Shown: piece after piece, positions 44,224 to 56,184 of the stretch
Numbering within the stretch: the stretch's first letter is position 1
Layout: every line of letters starts with the position of its first letter
From: Gnetum montanum
Taxonomy: Eukaryota > Streptophyta > Gnetopsida > Gnetales > Gnetaceae
Assembly: GCA_015680685.1 (NCBI GenBank)
Contig: MNCI01007686.1
Location: 22,042 to 86,041, forward strand
Direction: 5' to 3'
DNA: 64,000 nucleotides
Made by a program: the position numbers and the translations under genes
The notes under the pieces: model-generated
Database searches by the model: none
The model's input: only the letters and a program-made list of their open reading frames with translations
What the model was told of the DNA's origin: nothing

Positions 44224-47068
44224 ATTGCACCTAGACCAAAACCCTCGCAGAAAGAAGGACCATCTCAACTAAGGGACAAATAACCTTGAGCTAGAAGGAA
44301 GTAGCAAGAACAAGCCCAAAAATAGGCAACAAAAAATCATGTGATAGGACCTCTTCGATAGGAGCCCAAAGTGGAATCTATTCTACAAACTCCCCAAGAA
44401 GCGATCATAACTAAACAATCCCATTGACATGAGGTGCCAAGACTAGTGCCAAGAATTGAGGTCACATTGACTCAAGCCTACGTTAATTAAATTAAGCCTC
44501 GTGACATCCAATGTTCAGTTCTCCAAGAATTGAACTTTGAATCATTCTTAGAACATGCTCCACCAAAATTCAAGACATAGTTGTAGAACTCTTCCATGTG
44601 GCCAATCATCACTTCTAGTAGGGAATGATACATGGGAGAGACATATCTCTTCTAAAATGGTAGGCTAGCAGAAGCCATTGTGAAGATCAAGGACATTCAG
44701 GTGTCCTACTCAATGGAGGCCATTGGGCAAGCCCTTGGGTTGCCTAATATTGGAACAAATTTGACAGAGATCGTTGCACAAGCATACCTAAAGGCAAAGA
44801 AGAAGTGGACCTAGCAATGTTATAGAGTGGACTACAAGGAGTATGGTGCACCCACCTTGGTAAAGTGTGTATCACCTCAATCCAATGATGAGGCCTAGTA
44901 AGGTGATTGCCTTTTTCACCCATGCATGTGCTACTCTAAGTGGAAAATTCTCTATGAACCTTCCACAACTAATCTATCTAGAGATAGAAAAGTGATATAA
45001 GGAAAATGAACATGGAAGGAAGGCCCTACCCTTTTCCTACCTCATTAGAAAACTATGCAAAAGGGCAAGAATAGTTTGCTATGCCAATGATACAATCAAG
45101 CATACTCCTTTTGCCTATTGGGTAGAAATGATGAAAGACAAGACCCTTGCCACAACCAAGGAAGAGGAGTAGCAATGACCACCTCCAGTATCCACTCACA
45201 AAACCATGCAAGAGTCCTATGCTACCCTTGAACAAATGCACAAGATCTAAGAACAACTCTTATGTGAGCAAGAGCAGTGAGCAAAAATGAGTGGTGGTGA
45301 TCCATCTATGTATCACCCAGCAATGAGTCACCTCAACAAAGTGGCTCAAATCATCGATCAAATGGAGGGAGGTGGGTAAATATTTTTAGCCCAAAGAACA
45401 TAGCTGCCCACGAGATTGAATCCTAGTGCCCGAGAGGTAATGGTCTCTTTCTCACAATAGCAAGAATTCCCACAAATCTTTGGGAATGCCGCTACTTTCT
45501 TGGTACATCTAGAGGAGGACGAGGGGGCAACTATCTTGGTGATGCAACACCATGGGTAGGAGATAGCAATAGAGGTGGTTGCTGATAGAATTGCAAAGGT
45601 ATTGAACACACCTGTGATGTTTGTACCATATGTTTCTGCACTCAAAGATGTACAAATGTCCACAGGAACAGTTAGCGGCAAATTGAGTATAACCCAACAT
45701 GAGGAGTTGCTAGACTGACTAGTGGGAACCAAGCAACCGATTCTAGATGTCTTTGACCTTCCAGATACAATCACTATGATCCAGTCAGAACTATTGGAAG
45801 CAAAGGGAAAATACATTATCATGAAAGGGATACTCAAAACACCTCAAGCTCAAAATCAATACTTAGCTATGGAGGTTGCTGAATTAAGAGGCTACCTTGC
45901 TGATCTTGTGCTCTCAACCTTGGATTGACCCATGTTGAAGCATTTTAATAGCTTCAAGAAAAGCTCAAGAAGGCTGAGGACACAAAGGAGACACCGATCT
46001 TTGATTAATCCTTGGGCAATGTCACCATGCATAATATCCAAAAGGCGTTGGATCAGACTCGCTAGGATAATGTCACTTTGACCACAAAAAATCATTGCTT
46101 ATGGACTATTAATGTGCAAAAGCAGCAAATGCAAATATTTCATCCATCAATAGTAGGAGTAGCTAGCCAGAGTAAACACTAAACTAATGAGACTAGTAGC
46201 CAAAAATAGAAATCTCTCCATGGAGGAAGTCCAGGCCCTTCGCCAGAAATCTGCAATAGAGGTAACTACTTGGAAAAATTAGGCTCTCAAATTTAAAAGA
46301 GTCAAAAATCACTACAAATATTAGGTTGTTTTACAAAAAAAAATCAATGAAAAACATATTTAGATGATGAAGGTAAAAGTTATTGAGGCCCTCTAGTAGC
46401 TCAAGGAAGGAGGTGATGTCTGGCAACCTATCTTTGATGGGCTCAATAACTACACCAAGGCAGAGATCCCCATGAAGGAGATGCAAATCAAGGAGATGAC
46501 AAAGTACATGAAGCTTACCAATCTCTGTTATGCAAATCTAGCAATGCTAACTACCAAATAGTCATGGTCTAAATTGGAGAAACATGTGGCCAGTTCATAC
46601 TTGTTGTATGAAGTTGAGTTTAAGCATCATAGAGACACCAAGCAAAAGCTTGAGGTGGCAGATGCAGAACTCAATCTTCTCAAGTAGTGCTTCACCAATC
46701 AACAGTCTATAGCTAAGAACCTAGATAGGAGAATGAGTGACTAGTAGGAGCTGCAAAATGTGGCGAAGGAATTTAATGCTGAATGTAAACTTTTTATTGC
46801 CTAATTCATCAATGTGAAGGAGCTATTCTCGAAAATGCCCTGTCCTTGGGATGTTCCCACATTAGCCCACATTCGCGATGCGCCATGGTCTATGAATGAT
46901 CCCAAGAGTAAGGAGGAGAAGATGAAGGCACTGATGGATGCCTTTTTTCTTCCGCTAGAAGTTGTAATTTCCACAGGATAATCACAAATGCCTTAACCAT
47001 CACATGTGCCTGAAGCAGGAGAAGGTCCTTCAAAGCCTTAGGGGTTTCCATCGCCTAGGATTGTTTGA
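44224..47068 (+). pseudogene. ORF2 (env-position ORF) of element B
   Basis: The start codon is now ATT (44224), in line with the ATG of A; text follows as APRPKP...KEGPSQLRDK. The domain YMGETYLF / KDIQVSYSMEAIGQALGLPN is at 44630-44750. The coiled-coil-like part runs about 45940-46400. Near the end SKEEKMKALMDAFFLPLEV, then a stop at 47068. Length 2845 bp against 2830 bp in A. More than a dozen stops and frameshifts. Confidence 0.65.
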
Positions 47069-47284
47069 ACTTCTTCCTGATCTTCATTCCATCAAAGGAA
47101 TTGTGTGTTATTTTTGTCCTAGTGTTCAATTTTGTTATCTTAAACACCAAAATTTTGTAATGATTGTAATTTCATACACTCGAGCACTTAGTGTTTGTTT
47201 ATGTGTGTTGTATTTATGGATGTCAGTAAATACTTAATAATCCCATACCTTCCCAAAATTTTGTAAGAAACTTTGTCCTCCTTT

Positions 47285-47324
47285 TGTTCACATAAGGATG
47301 AGTTTTGATTTAGTCATGGTGGTA
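47285..47324 (+). promoter_or_regulatory. Polypurine tract region of element B
   Basis: CATAAGGATGAGTTTT then TTAGTCATGGTGGTA before the 3' LTR. It aligns with CTCGAGGACGAGTTTT and TCAGTCATGGGGCTA of D. The purine run is interrupted by T (GGTGG). Confidence 0.5.
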
Positions 47325-48220
47325 TAATGAGTCACATTTTCTAGGTTATGTCAATGAGGTCTTGTCAACGTAGCCCCATCGACATGATCCCATCGACGCA
47401 ACTGCGTTGACGTGAGATTTGATGTGTTGACATGGCATCATCGATGCAATGTCTATTTTTGCCTATAAATACATGCTCACCCACCATGTTTATGATGTCT
47501 TTTTTCAAAGTTGTAGCAGAGCTTTTGCAATTTTCTTGCTTGAAAGTTAGAATATTTTTTCTAAGTGCCAGCAGTAGGAGTCAAAGAGTGTACGGATCTT
47601 TATTCAAGCACTATTGTACCTAGGCATGGCAATGTGTGCGACAATAAAGACAAGCTTTCTAATAACCCTTGCAACACTTCGAAATAAATTAATTGTTTAC
47701 TTATGCATTTAATGTTTTATACAATTTCCTTTAATGCTTTAAGTAATTTAGTAATCAATTAAGCTAAATTAAATAGTAATTAATTAAGCATATAAGTACG
47801 ACCACTTCGAGCATACACTTAACACTTAGTAATCCTAGTAATGCTTAATGTTTAGTAACCCAGTAGTGTTAAATGTGTTTAGGATGTGTACGGCAAGTGG
47901 GAACCGATGCTTATGTTAGGATTACTTAGATGTAGCTAGTTACATTAAATTAGCAATTCAATTATTTTATTTTATTCATTATTATTTATCCTTAGGTGAC
48001 TTAAAACACAAAAATGATAAAAATAATATGTCTTAGTTGCACTTAACCATAGCTTTGCATTTCACAAGTGTAATTGGGAAGACAATAATTGCAACAGTTA
48101 GTTTCACTTCCTAGAGACTAGTGCACTTAGAAGGCTATAAGTCCATAGAATTTAACTAAATCATGCATGAACACTTGGTGATTCATATGGTTGGGTTTAA
48201 GGTCTACTCGTCATTCATTA
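47325..48220 (+). repeat. 3' LTR of element B (896 bp)
   Basis: From TAATGAGTCACATTTTC to TCATTCATTA, each end with one change from TGATG/CATCA. TATA box GCCTATAAATACATGC at about 47462. It is similar throughout to 36265-37166. Confidence 0.88.
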
Positions 48221-48397
48221 GTGTCTGTATGATGTTAATGTTATACTTGTCATTCATAATATACTCATTTTATTCTTGGTAAAATGTTAAATGAGCTTAC
48301 AAAACTAATAGCTAAAGGGGATTGGTAGACTTTGGGCAAGCCTTAATCATATAATCATTAGTTTTCTAGATCATAACCATCTAGAGTAATTTACAAC

Positions 48398-49302
48398 TGA
48401 TGAATCGTGGTTTGTTAGGTGCTAATATCAAATCCTTATTAACCAAGTGCTGATATCGGACCCTTGTTAACTAGGTGCTGATATTAAACCCCTATTATCA
48501 AACCCCTATAATCGAACCCATGATATTTGATGAGTCCCAATATTGGACCCCCGATATCGCACTCACCAACCATACGAATACAAGTGTTTCACGCATGATC
48601 CGATCGAACTCCGTAGACAGGCTAGTTGTGGTATCTAGATAGTTACTCGCTGATCGCAGTTCACTATCTTTCCACCTACACTAGTATTTTCTTTGTCACA
48701 TATGGTTTAGTCTAGAGTGAGGTGTATGATGTGGTTTCTAACCTAGTGCTACTCCTGGAGGCAATGGAAAATAACTTGTTAAGCTAAGAGAGAAAGGGTG
48801 AAGAGAGTCTAAGCTAGCCTAAGTGCAATGAGCATCCATCCCTTAATCATNNNNNNNNNNNNNNNNNNNNNNNNNNNNNNNNNNNNNNNNNNNNNNNNNN
48901 NNNNNNNNNNNNNNNNNNNNNNNNNNNNNNNNNNTTTATTTTCGATCATGTGCATGTCCAAGTACATCACACTTGAATAAAGGTGTCATACAATTACAAT
49001 CATCACACTACAGGCATGCACTGGGGAAAAAGAGTTGAGAGGAAAAAATGGCAAAAAAACTCTACTCTAACACTAAATTGACTATTACTTTCCCATGCAC
49101 CCCATTGTGTATTTATAGGCTCACATGGGAACCGTGATATTGTGTACGCGATATCGCTTGTTAGGCAATGATATCGAGGGTGCGATATCGGGGATTCGAC
49201 ATTGGGACTCATCATATATCAAGGGTCCAAAAAAAGGGGTCTAATATCAGCACCTAGTTAACAAGGGTTCGATATCAACACCTGACAAACCACGATTCAA
49301 CA
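48398..49302 (-). repeat. Solo LTR H with long inverted-repeat ends
   Basis: Its interior (48575-49150) is an Athila-type LTR in minus orientation, closest to the C LTRs (GTTGTGGTATCTAGAT; TATA GCCTATAAATACAC). The U3 end is at 49302 (TGTTGAATCGTGG on the minus strand). The opposite end is an inverted copy of U3: 48398-48573 is complementary to 49178-49302. Flanks are ACAAC (48393-48397) and ACACC (49303-49307), a 4/5 duplication at the outer ends. It holds an 84-N gap. Confidence 0.7.
48851..48934. other. Assembly gap (84 N)
   Basis: Falls inside LTR H, in the U5/R part where the TTGGTAA motifs are expected. Confidence 1.
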
Positions 49303-49636
49303 ACACCTATAAAAAATTATGACTCTTTACCACTAAAGAGTTATAAAGCCACTAAACATAAATAAGTTAAGTACTTGATCAAGTTTTAATGTATGAAAAT
49401 GAAAATAAGGAAAGTAAGGCATAACTAATAAAAATGAATAATAAAAAGAAGAAGAAGAAGTTTGTATTAACAAGTCTATGAAACATAATAAAGAAAAAAT
49501 AATTATAAGCTATAGTTATCAACAATGTTACTTATGAAAAATTTTGTAACTATATAGTTGAACAAGTCATTAAGCACCCTTTGCAATAGAGGTAAAGCTA
49601 ACAAGTAAGACTTTCATTGAAATCAAGATCTAGTTT

Positions 49637-50619
49637 TGATGAGCGGTGGGTATCCCCTATGCCAAGTCATACAAATCACAAGTGTTCATGCTCAATTTGG
49701 TCAAATTCCATGGATGTGACTAGTTGTGGTATCTAGATTATTAAGCATTGATCACAGGTTGTTGTCTTTCCACTTGGAGTAGTGGTAGCTTTGTTGCGTA
49801 TGTTTTAGTCCAAAGTGAGACATATGGTAATTGATGTTGTTGTGGCCTTAAACTAATCATAATGTAAGAGAAAAATTAAGTATTTAATCTAACTAACAAC
49901 AAGAAGATAAATCTAAACTAGTCTAAAGCACTAAGCATCTGGTCCTGGCTTACTGTACATGCCTTGGGCTCATGTAACCATTACTGGGTTACCAAGAGTT
50001 ATGCTACTCGACAAACCAAGCTATAACACTACTAGGATTACCAAAAGATTACACTTATATGCTCAAAACCAATCGTACTCATTCTGCTTTACTAATGATC
50101 AAGTAAAGTAAAATACTTAGAACTGTAAATAATTAAACTAAGCAAATAGTAAAAACCTATGCTAAGTAAAATAGTAAAAACTAAGAGGATGTTGCAATGA
50201 TGAAAAGCAATCTAGATCTTTATTCCCTACAACTACTCAACACCACACTGCATGCATTCACTCTATCACTAAAACTACAAAATGAAACTACAAAAATCTA
50301 CCTAAGGATGGAATGAAACTTCTTCGAATTGTGCACCCAAGTGTTGTATTTATAGGCAGGCACACATCCCACAATATTGTATATCCAATGACATAGCATG
50401 TGCTATGATATCAGATTGCAAATGTAATATTGGAGCTACAATATTGCAAATGTAATATCATAGTTGATCAAAAATTGACTTTTTTGTAAAACACATGTGA
50501 CACAGCATCTACGACATAGCAACCAACTAAGATGCACCAACAAGGATGCTACAACACAAATGCGATGTAGCATCTACGACATAGCATCTACGATATCTCA
50601 ACCAACTGATGATTCATCA
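49637..50619 (-). repeat. 3' LTR of element C (983 bp)
   Basis: TGATGAGCGGTGGGTATCCCC to GATGATTCATCA. TATA box on the minus strand GCCTATAAATACAAC at about 50350. U3 has repeated CATCTACGACATAGC units at about 50505-50590. The inner flank (50620-50655) is a polypurine region in minus sense (CTCGAGGATGAG, TGTGGAGGTA). Confidence 0.85.
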
Positions 50620-50779
50620 TACCTCCACAATTGACTAAAAACTCATCCTCGAGTTAACAGGATAGAACTGAGCTTTCTTTACAAAATTGGGAATGTACGA
50701 GATTATTGACTAACTCTAATTACTGACTGACTCTAAGTGCCACAATGTTGTGTACAAAAATGACACAAATTCATGACAA

Positions 50780-51141
50780 GACAAAACAAAAAAGTTAAAC
50801 ACTATGTAGTTCATGTTCTAGGTGGTGAAGGCTCTTCCATCAACTTCTTCCCTTTGTTGTCAAGCTTTTGGAATTGATATCTATTCAGAAGTGCCTAAAA
50901 TTTCTTTTCTTCCATCCTTTTCTTCTTTTCAATATGTTCTCTCTTTACAAAGTATGGCACAAAGACTTCCTCAGTTTTAACTATCGCATCGACCAGTTTA
51001 TTTTGCTAGAATTGGTACGTTTCTCCTAAGTATAATTCTCCACTATTGGTTAATGTAGGCCATAAAGGAGATGCTTGGAGTTGCATCTTTATAGCTTCTG
51101 TGTTGTGAAGGTCCTCCTTTTGGTGGTCTCTTTGGGACCAT
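50780..51141 (-). pseudogene. ORF2 remnant of element C
   Basis: Starts ATGGTCCCAAAGAGACCACC right after TTATTAACTGCAG. It then shows MQLQASPLWPTLTNSGELYLGETYQF, split here as MQLQASPLWPTLTNS and GELYLGETYQF, matching A. A Lys/Glu-rich run (EKKKRMEEKKF) follows and the frame ends; about 2.4 kb of ORF2 is deleted. Confidence 0.65.
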
Positions 51142-51143
51142 CT

Positions 51144-53360
51144 GCAGTTAATAAGGGTATGAAATTATTAAAATGTTTACACCAGTTCTTAATAGCTCTT
51201 TACTTTACTCATACCCTTGGTTAGATCAAGTTCTTATTCTATTATGATTGCAGAGTACGAAAAATTTACAAAAAAGGAACCCCTTAGGTGTTATATCTTT
51301 TAGTTACTTATGGCCTTCTATCACTTTCCTTGCTTATTATGGCTTAAAATAGTTGGTATGATCTATTAGAAGTATGATCTAAATCTTTTTAGCCTTAGTT
51401 GAATTGATTAACATTAAGATTCTTATTATCTCTTTGTATTTACCCTTTATAGTATCTTCTAGGTGTTTGGAATTTTTGACTCAAATCTTCATTCACTTAT
51501 ATCGTGCAATGCAACCCCCAACCTGTGCAAACCCCCATGACCAAGTTGAGCACTCTGAGATCAGCAGGATTTAAGAATTTTGAAAATCAAAGCTACGAGG
51601 ATAAAGTTATGGCCTTTGGAAACTAGTGTGCAAGAGGGCTGTGGAAAAATTGCAAAAACCTCTCTCGCTACAAATGAGATAAATGAAAAATTTCTCTAAC
51701 TCCCAGATGTATATATACTATTTTGATATGCACAACATCATAGATCAAACATCATAAGTGCCTACAACATCTTAACTACGATGTCATTGTTAAAAAGTTT
51801 AAATTTTTCATTCATTTTTTCTTGGAAAAAATGAGTTAGATGGAACATCTGGAAGATGTAAAGCTTGTCTAGAAGATCATGACCATTAATGATGCACAGT
51901 TTTCAAAAATTTAGGGTTTAAATTTCATGAAAAATGAATCTCAGGCAAAGTTTATTATATGGATAAGAGAAGGGTAACGAATTTCTAATGTATGGACAAA
52001 GCATTAGAAATTACAAGCAGTATTTATTAGATTTTGGATGTTCTTGGAAGGCACATTATTAGATTTTTGGCAAGTATGAAATACAAGAGTTATACAAGTG
52101 GGTCCTCCCCAAAGCAAGCTCCTGCCCTTAGTGCCCTTGTATCACCATGCCTAAAGTGTTCGTAGGCACTCAAGGAGTTAAATGTAAGATATACCTATCT
52201 AGAAAAACACACGTGTTAGTATCACCAAATTGAGAAAATAACACTATATTATACAAAACCACAAGTTATGATTAACTATACAATGAGATGAGATGGACTG
52301 TAGAAAATATTACTAAACTTGGGACGTGAGGTGTCTTGCCATAGGCATAATAAAACCTTGTTTGTTATTAATGGTTAAGGTAATCATTAGCCCTTCTTTT
52401 CAAGATTCCAACCAAGTCTAAACCACATTCTAGTGACATCGCATTATTTCATCTCTTGGATTTACAACCATAAGACTACTAATGTTGCAAGGGGTATTAC
52501 CACTTGGCATACTATCCAAGGAAGGAGTTTATTCATTGCACTTTTTATTTTTTTAAATTCTTAAAAAGCCACCTACCTACAGGCATGGGTAACATGTCTT
52601 TCAAGTGGGACCCCCAGAAATTTATTCTGGTGCACTTTTATTTTTTAAATGTGTCAACTTTACCAAAGGACTATCGTCAGGCATGGGTAACATGTCTTTC
52701 TAGTGACATGGTAAGGCAGCACTTATTGTACTCTTACTCCTATTTTTCATTAAATCTACAAGGATATAATACAACCTAAGCAACAAAATAGAACTCACAG
52801 CAATAATCTAAGAGAATCCACAAATTCCCTTAATGTCACACTCTTTTCATTCCCATTAGGTTCTTCACTTTTCAGTCCAAGCATAATGATCACAAGTTTA
52901 TTCTTAGTTTTATAATGGAAAGAATATCATTATGGCCATGGTAAGAACCTTTTATTAATGGAATGGATGGATGAATGTTGTGGTCTCACTGTACAAATAA
53001 TCAATCCCTTATGATTTGATAACATAGAAAAATCTTCACCTTCTTGAACTACATCATGCCTTATTCTTGGTATGTTTTATTAACAATCAAAAATATGTAT
53101 AAAGAAAATAAAAACAGAGTATGAAAAAGATGAAAAAGATAGTAAGAATGGAAAAAATGAAAAGAATGAAAAATTTTAAAAGAATGAAAAATTATCAAAG
53201 AATAAAAAAAGTGTTAAAGAATTAAGAAATTGAAAAGTATAAAAGAATGAAAAATTGTATTAAGAAATGTAAAAAGGTATATCAAGAAATTAGAAATTAA
53301 AAAGAATTGTATCACAAAAATTTGAAAAACACTTATTAATTCCTAAATCAAGATAAGGCA
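51144..53360 (-). other. Spacer of element C
   Basis: Shares CAAGTGGGTCCTCCCC (about 52097) with A. It holds a degenerate tandem repeat (52516-52704) containing GGCATGGGTAACATGTCTTTC twice, and an A-rich run of GAATGAAAAA-like units (53125-53330). No gene; the ORF at 52504-52779 is the tandem repeat. Confidence 0.55.
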
Positions 53361-53722
53361 TCTCCCCCATGACTGAACTCATAGGCAAGTGTTTGAAAAA
53401 TGCACCTTAGTTTCCCTAGATCATAAACTTGAGGTTTCATACTTACCATCCTTAGTGATTTATTTTTTTTGTTATCATCCCATATAATTATGATGGTAAA
53501 TGAATTTTTATCATCTAATTCCTTAGTTCCTCTTTCTATTGGTGTATGATTGTGGTTTAGTATTTCCACTTGTAAGTTCTTAGTTGGGGTCATTTTCTTA
53601 AAATGGGAATTAATAAGTGGTTCAGATTTTTCCATGTACATTTTAGAGAATTGAAAGTTCTCAATTGTTGACCATTGGTTGTTTTTTAGTTTAGTGGCCC
53701 CTACTCTCTCTTGTGCACACAC
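53348..53722 (-). pseudogene. Unidentified frame of element C between Gag and spacer
   Basis: 124 open codons starting MCAQERVGATKLKNN and ending near KLRCIFQTLAYEFSHGG. No protease, RT or integrase motif is visible. The last codons overlap the spacer motif CAGTCATGGGGG (53364-53375, minus). It may be an internal pol fragment beyond recognition or a chance frame. Confidence 0.3.
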
Positions 53723-53977
53723 TTGTTTTTCAATTTGTTGTGGACAGGTGTAATGATTGTGTTAACCTTCTAGAAAGTCAATCCACAAATGCATCCTTCT
53801 TTTTTAGTGGTAATGCATGCAATTGCCTATCTCTCCACAATGATAGGTTCATCTATTATGTTTTGCACTAAAGTGGTAATGGGTGTTGGCCCTTGTGTAG
53901 GATTAGAAGACATTGTTTTGGTGAAGAAGGATGTTGCACTAGGTTAGCCTTGTGTTGGTTTTAATGAGCCAATAGGT

Positions 53978-56053
53978 CTACAAGTTTTTGTGCTCATGTG
54001 TGGAAACTATCCTAAAGAAAGGATGTTTTCGAGACTGTGGTTGAGATCTACTAGCATGATCATTTATGTGTATGTGTGCAGCACAAGTGGCATTCTTCCA
54101 TTGATGTTGTGGTGCAAATCCTTCTTGTGTTGTTGTTGGTGACATATGGTGGAGGGAAGTATGAGAATAGTGAGGATGTGATAGAGGATAAGAGGTGTGA
54201 GATGGTGATCCCTCAAAAGATGTTGCGGGTTGATGATATTCAAGAGAGTGGTAGTAGTGATTTGAGGTAGAGGAATTAAAACCAATCGAGAAAACAAGTT
54301 GTTGAACATAATATCCATGTCGGTCCATGTCGGTCCAACTAACAATATGGGTAGTGTTGCCTTGATGATGGCATTCCCCACTACTGTGGGTTGTGCCATT
54401 GCAGTTGATAATAGTTTTGAGGTTGATAAGAAGTCTCACTAAAATAGTACAATTGGTGGTAAGACTATCTATAATTACCCTATGGGTAAGATAATTTCCT
54501 AGGCATTTGCTTTTGTACGAACTTGGGATTCAAAGCAAAAGCCCCATATTCATGTAGATGTGACATATCTAGGCAATAGCTCTTTTGATGATCATATTGG
54601 CAAATGTCACATCCATCATCCTCTTCTATGGTTAAGTCTATAACCTCTGCTAGTACAACCCTTTTTCCTTTTTGTCGATACGTGTTCCTACCTGTTTCTT
54701 TGGTCTTTTTCCTCTTCTTATTTTGATCACTAGATTCTTTTTATGTTACCTTCTCCTCTATGATTTTCATGTAAGTTGTAACTTTTTCATTTGTTAACTT
54801 CCACATCTTATCTATCATTGCTTCAAGCTCAGTAATAGATTTTTGTATTGACAAGGCTTGCTGTCAAATCACCTTATCAAAAGCTACCTCTTTTTTCTCA
54901 TCATAGATATGGACCCTCTTCTTTTGAAGAGTTGGATCCCAATTATATTCCTCTACATTCTCTCATTTACATAGCTCTCCTTCTTCTTTTGCCACCTACT
55001 CAACTAGCCTTTGTATCTGATAGGCTTTTAATTTGGATAACTGACCATGGGCATAAATCCCAAGGGTCTCTTTCATTTGGTCATGAAGCCCATCTATGAT
55101 GTGGAAAAGCTACTCTTTTTGAAAGAAATCATGACTTGGACATCTATGTACTAATGAATAGTATCTATCCAAGGCCACATCCAAGAATTCATGTTTTTCT
55201 TGCCTCCATCCTTGGATTTGTTTTTTTAGGTTGGACACTCTCACATAGGTTTGGTATTTCTCGTTGAAGAGTTTTAGCATTGTGGACCATCGATGAATTG
55301 AATCTAGTTCCAACGATCTATACCAACTTTCAACTTCATCAACTAATGTCCTAAGAAAAAGCTTAAGCTTTTTCCACTCACTCTCAATGTTTTGCAAGAC
55401 GCAGACATCATGGAGGGCTTGTAAGTGATGTTGTGGATTAGAGTTATAACCTTCCGTAAATTTAGGGATGTTATTCATATCAAGCCTTTTGATGTGACTT
55501 TCCCTTTGATGCTTATGGGGTATTCTAACTACCTTTGTTATTTGCGTCATGCTCCTAATAGCCAACAAGGGTTCATCATCATTAAATATGTTGTGGTGAT
55601 GATTTCTAGTTTTATTTGTCTAATTATGATGATCTTGCTTATGCTCACTTTGATGATCTCATCTATTTCTATTTCTATCTTCATCTTGATCCCTTAGTGT
55701 ATCTCTATTTATATACCTATGTTCATCTTCATCAAAACTAAACATGGAAGAGGAAGAGGAAGATGGAAAACTGGGAGAATCACCATGGTTGATATATCTC
55801 CCCATGTTGTCCCTTAATTTATCTCTTCTAGGTTTAGAGAAGATCCTAGACCTTAAGGCCCTCCTTATTTTAGGATGTACTCCATCTCCTCTAGGATTAT
55901 CTGCATTAGTTGAATGTAGTAAGGGTTTAAATGAAAATATGAAACCCTTGCTTGTGGTTGTTTACTCCAATTTTCTTCAATATATATCCTATCATTTCTC
56001 CTATGAGTGTTTTCATCATATGATGCATTCTTGGCCCTTTGTGAAGAAAACAT
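53978..56053 (-). pseudogene. Gag of element C
   Basis: Starts MFSSQRAKNASYDENTHRRN at 56053. An Arg-rich part and a Ser run follow (GDSPSFPSSSSSS). The central domain 55110-55568 is open: IPKFTEGYNSNPQHHLQALH, WYRSLELDSIHRW, LKKQIQGWRQEKHEF and a YYSLVHRCPSHDF end. The knuckle CDICQYDHQKSYC is at about 54575 and intact. A His/Tyr/Ser-rich tail closes at 53978. It is the best preserved Gag centre in the window, though several frameshifts remain. Confidence 0.75.
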
Positions 56054-56165
56054 GGTTTTATTTGATACATGTGTAACTTAAAATATTAATATTTTCTAAA
56101 AAATAAATCGTTAATATTTTTACAACAATCATTTATGATATAACTAATCTAGATAACTAACACCA

Positions 56166-56184
56166 TCCCCACTAACAGTGCCAA
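56166..56184 (-). promoter_or_regulatory. Primer binding site of element C (tRNA-Asp)
   Basis: The plus strand reads TCCCCACTAACAGTGCCAA directly left of the 5' LTR, 13 of 18 matches to the tRNA-Asp 3' end. Same position and polarity as in A. Confidence 0.7.

Larger units (their letters stand above)
36265..48220 (+). mobile_element. Athila-type LTR retrotransposon B (complete layout, decayed)
   Basis: A 12.0 kb element with LTRs 36265-37166 and 47325-48220, flanked by GTGTA (36260-36264) and GTGTC (48221-48225), a duplication with one change. Order: 5' LTR, degraded tRNA-Asp primer site, Gag (with an inverted segment), protease, RT, RNase H, integrase, spacer, ORF2, polypurine tract, 3' LTR. 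Stops are numerous, many where A or the family norm has Trp or Gln. B is more decayed than A. Confidence 0.9.

Noticed and set aside
52504-52779. 91-codon ORF with an apparent internal protein repeat
   Set aside because: The repeat is a degenerate DNA tandem repeat inside the spacer of element C; no other copy keeps the frame.
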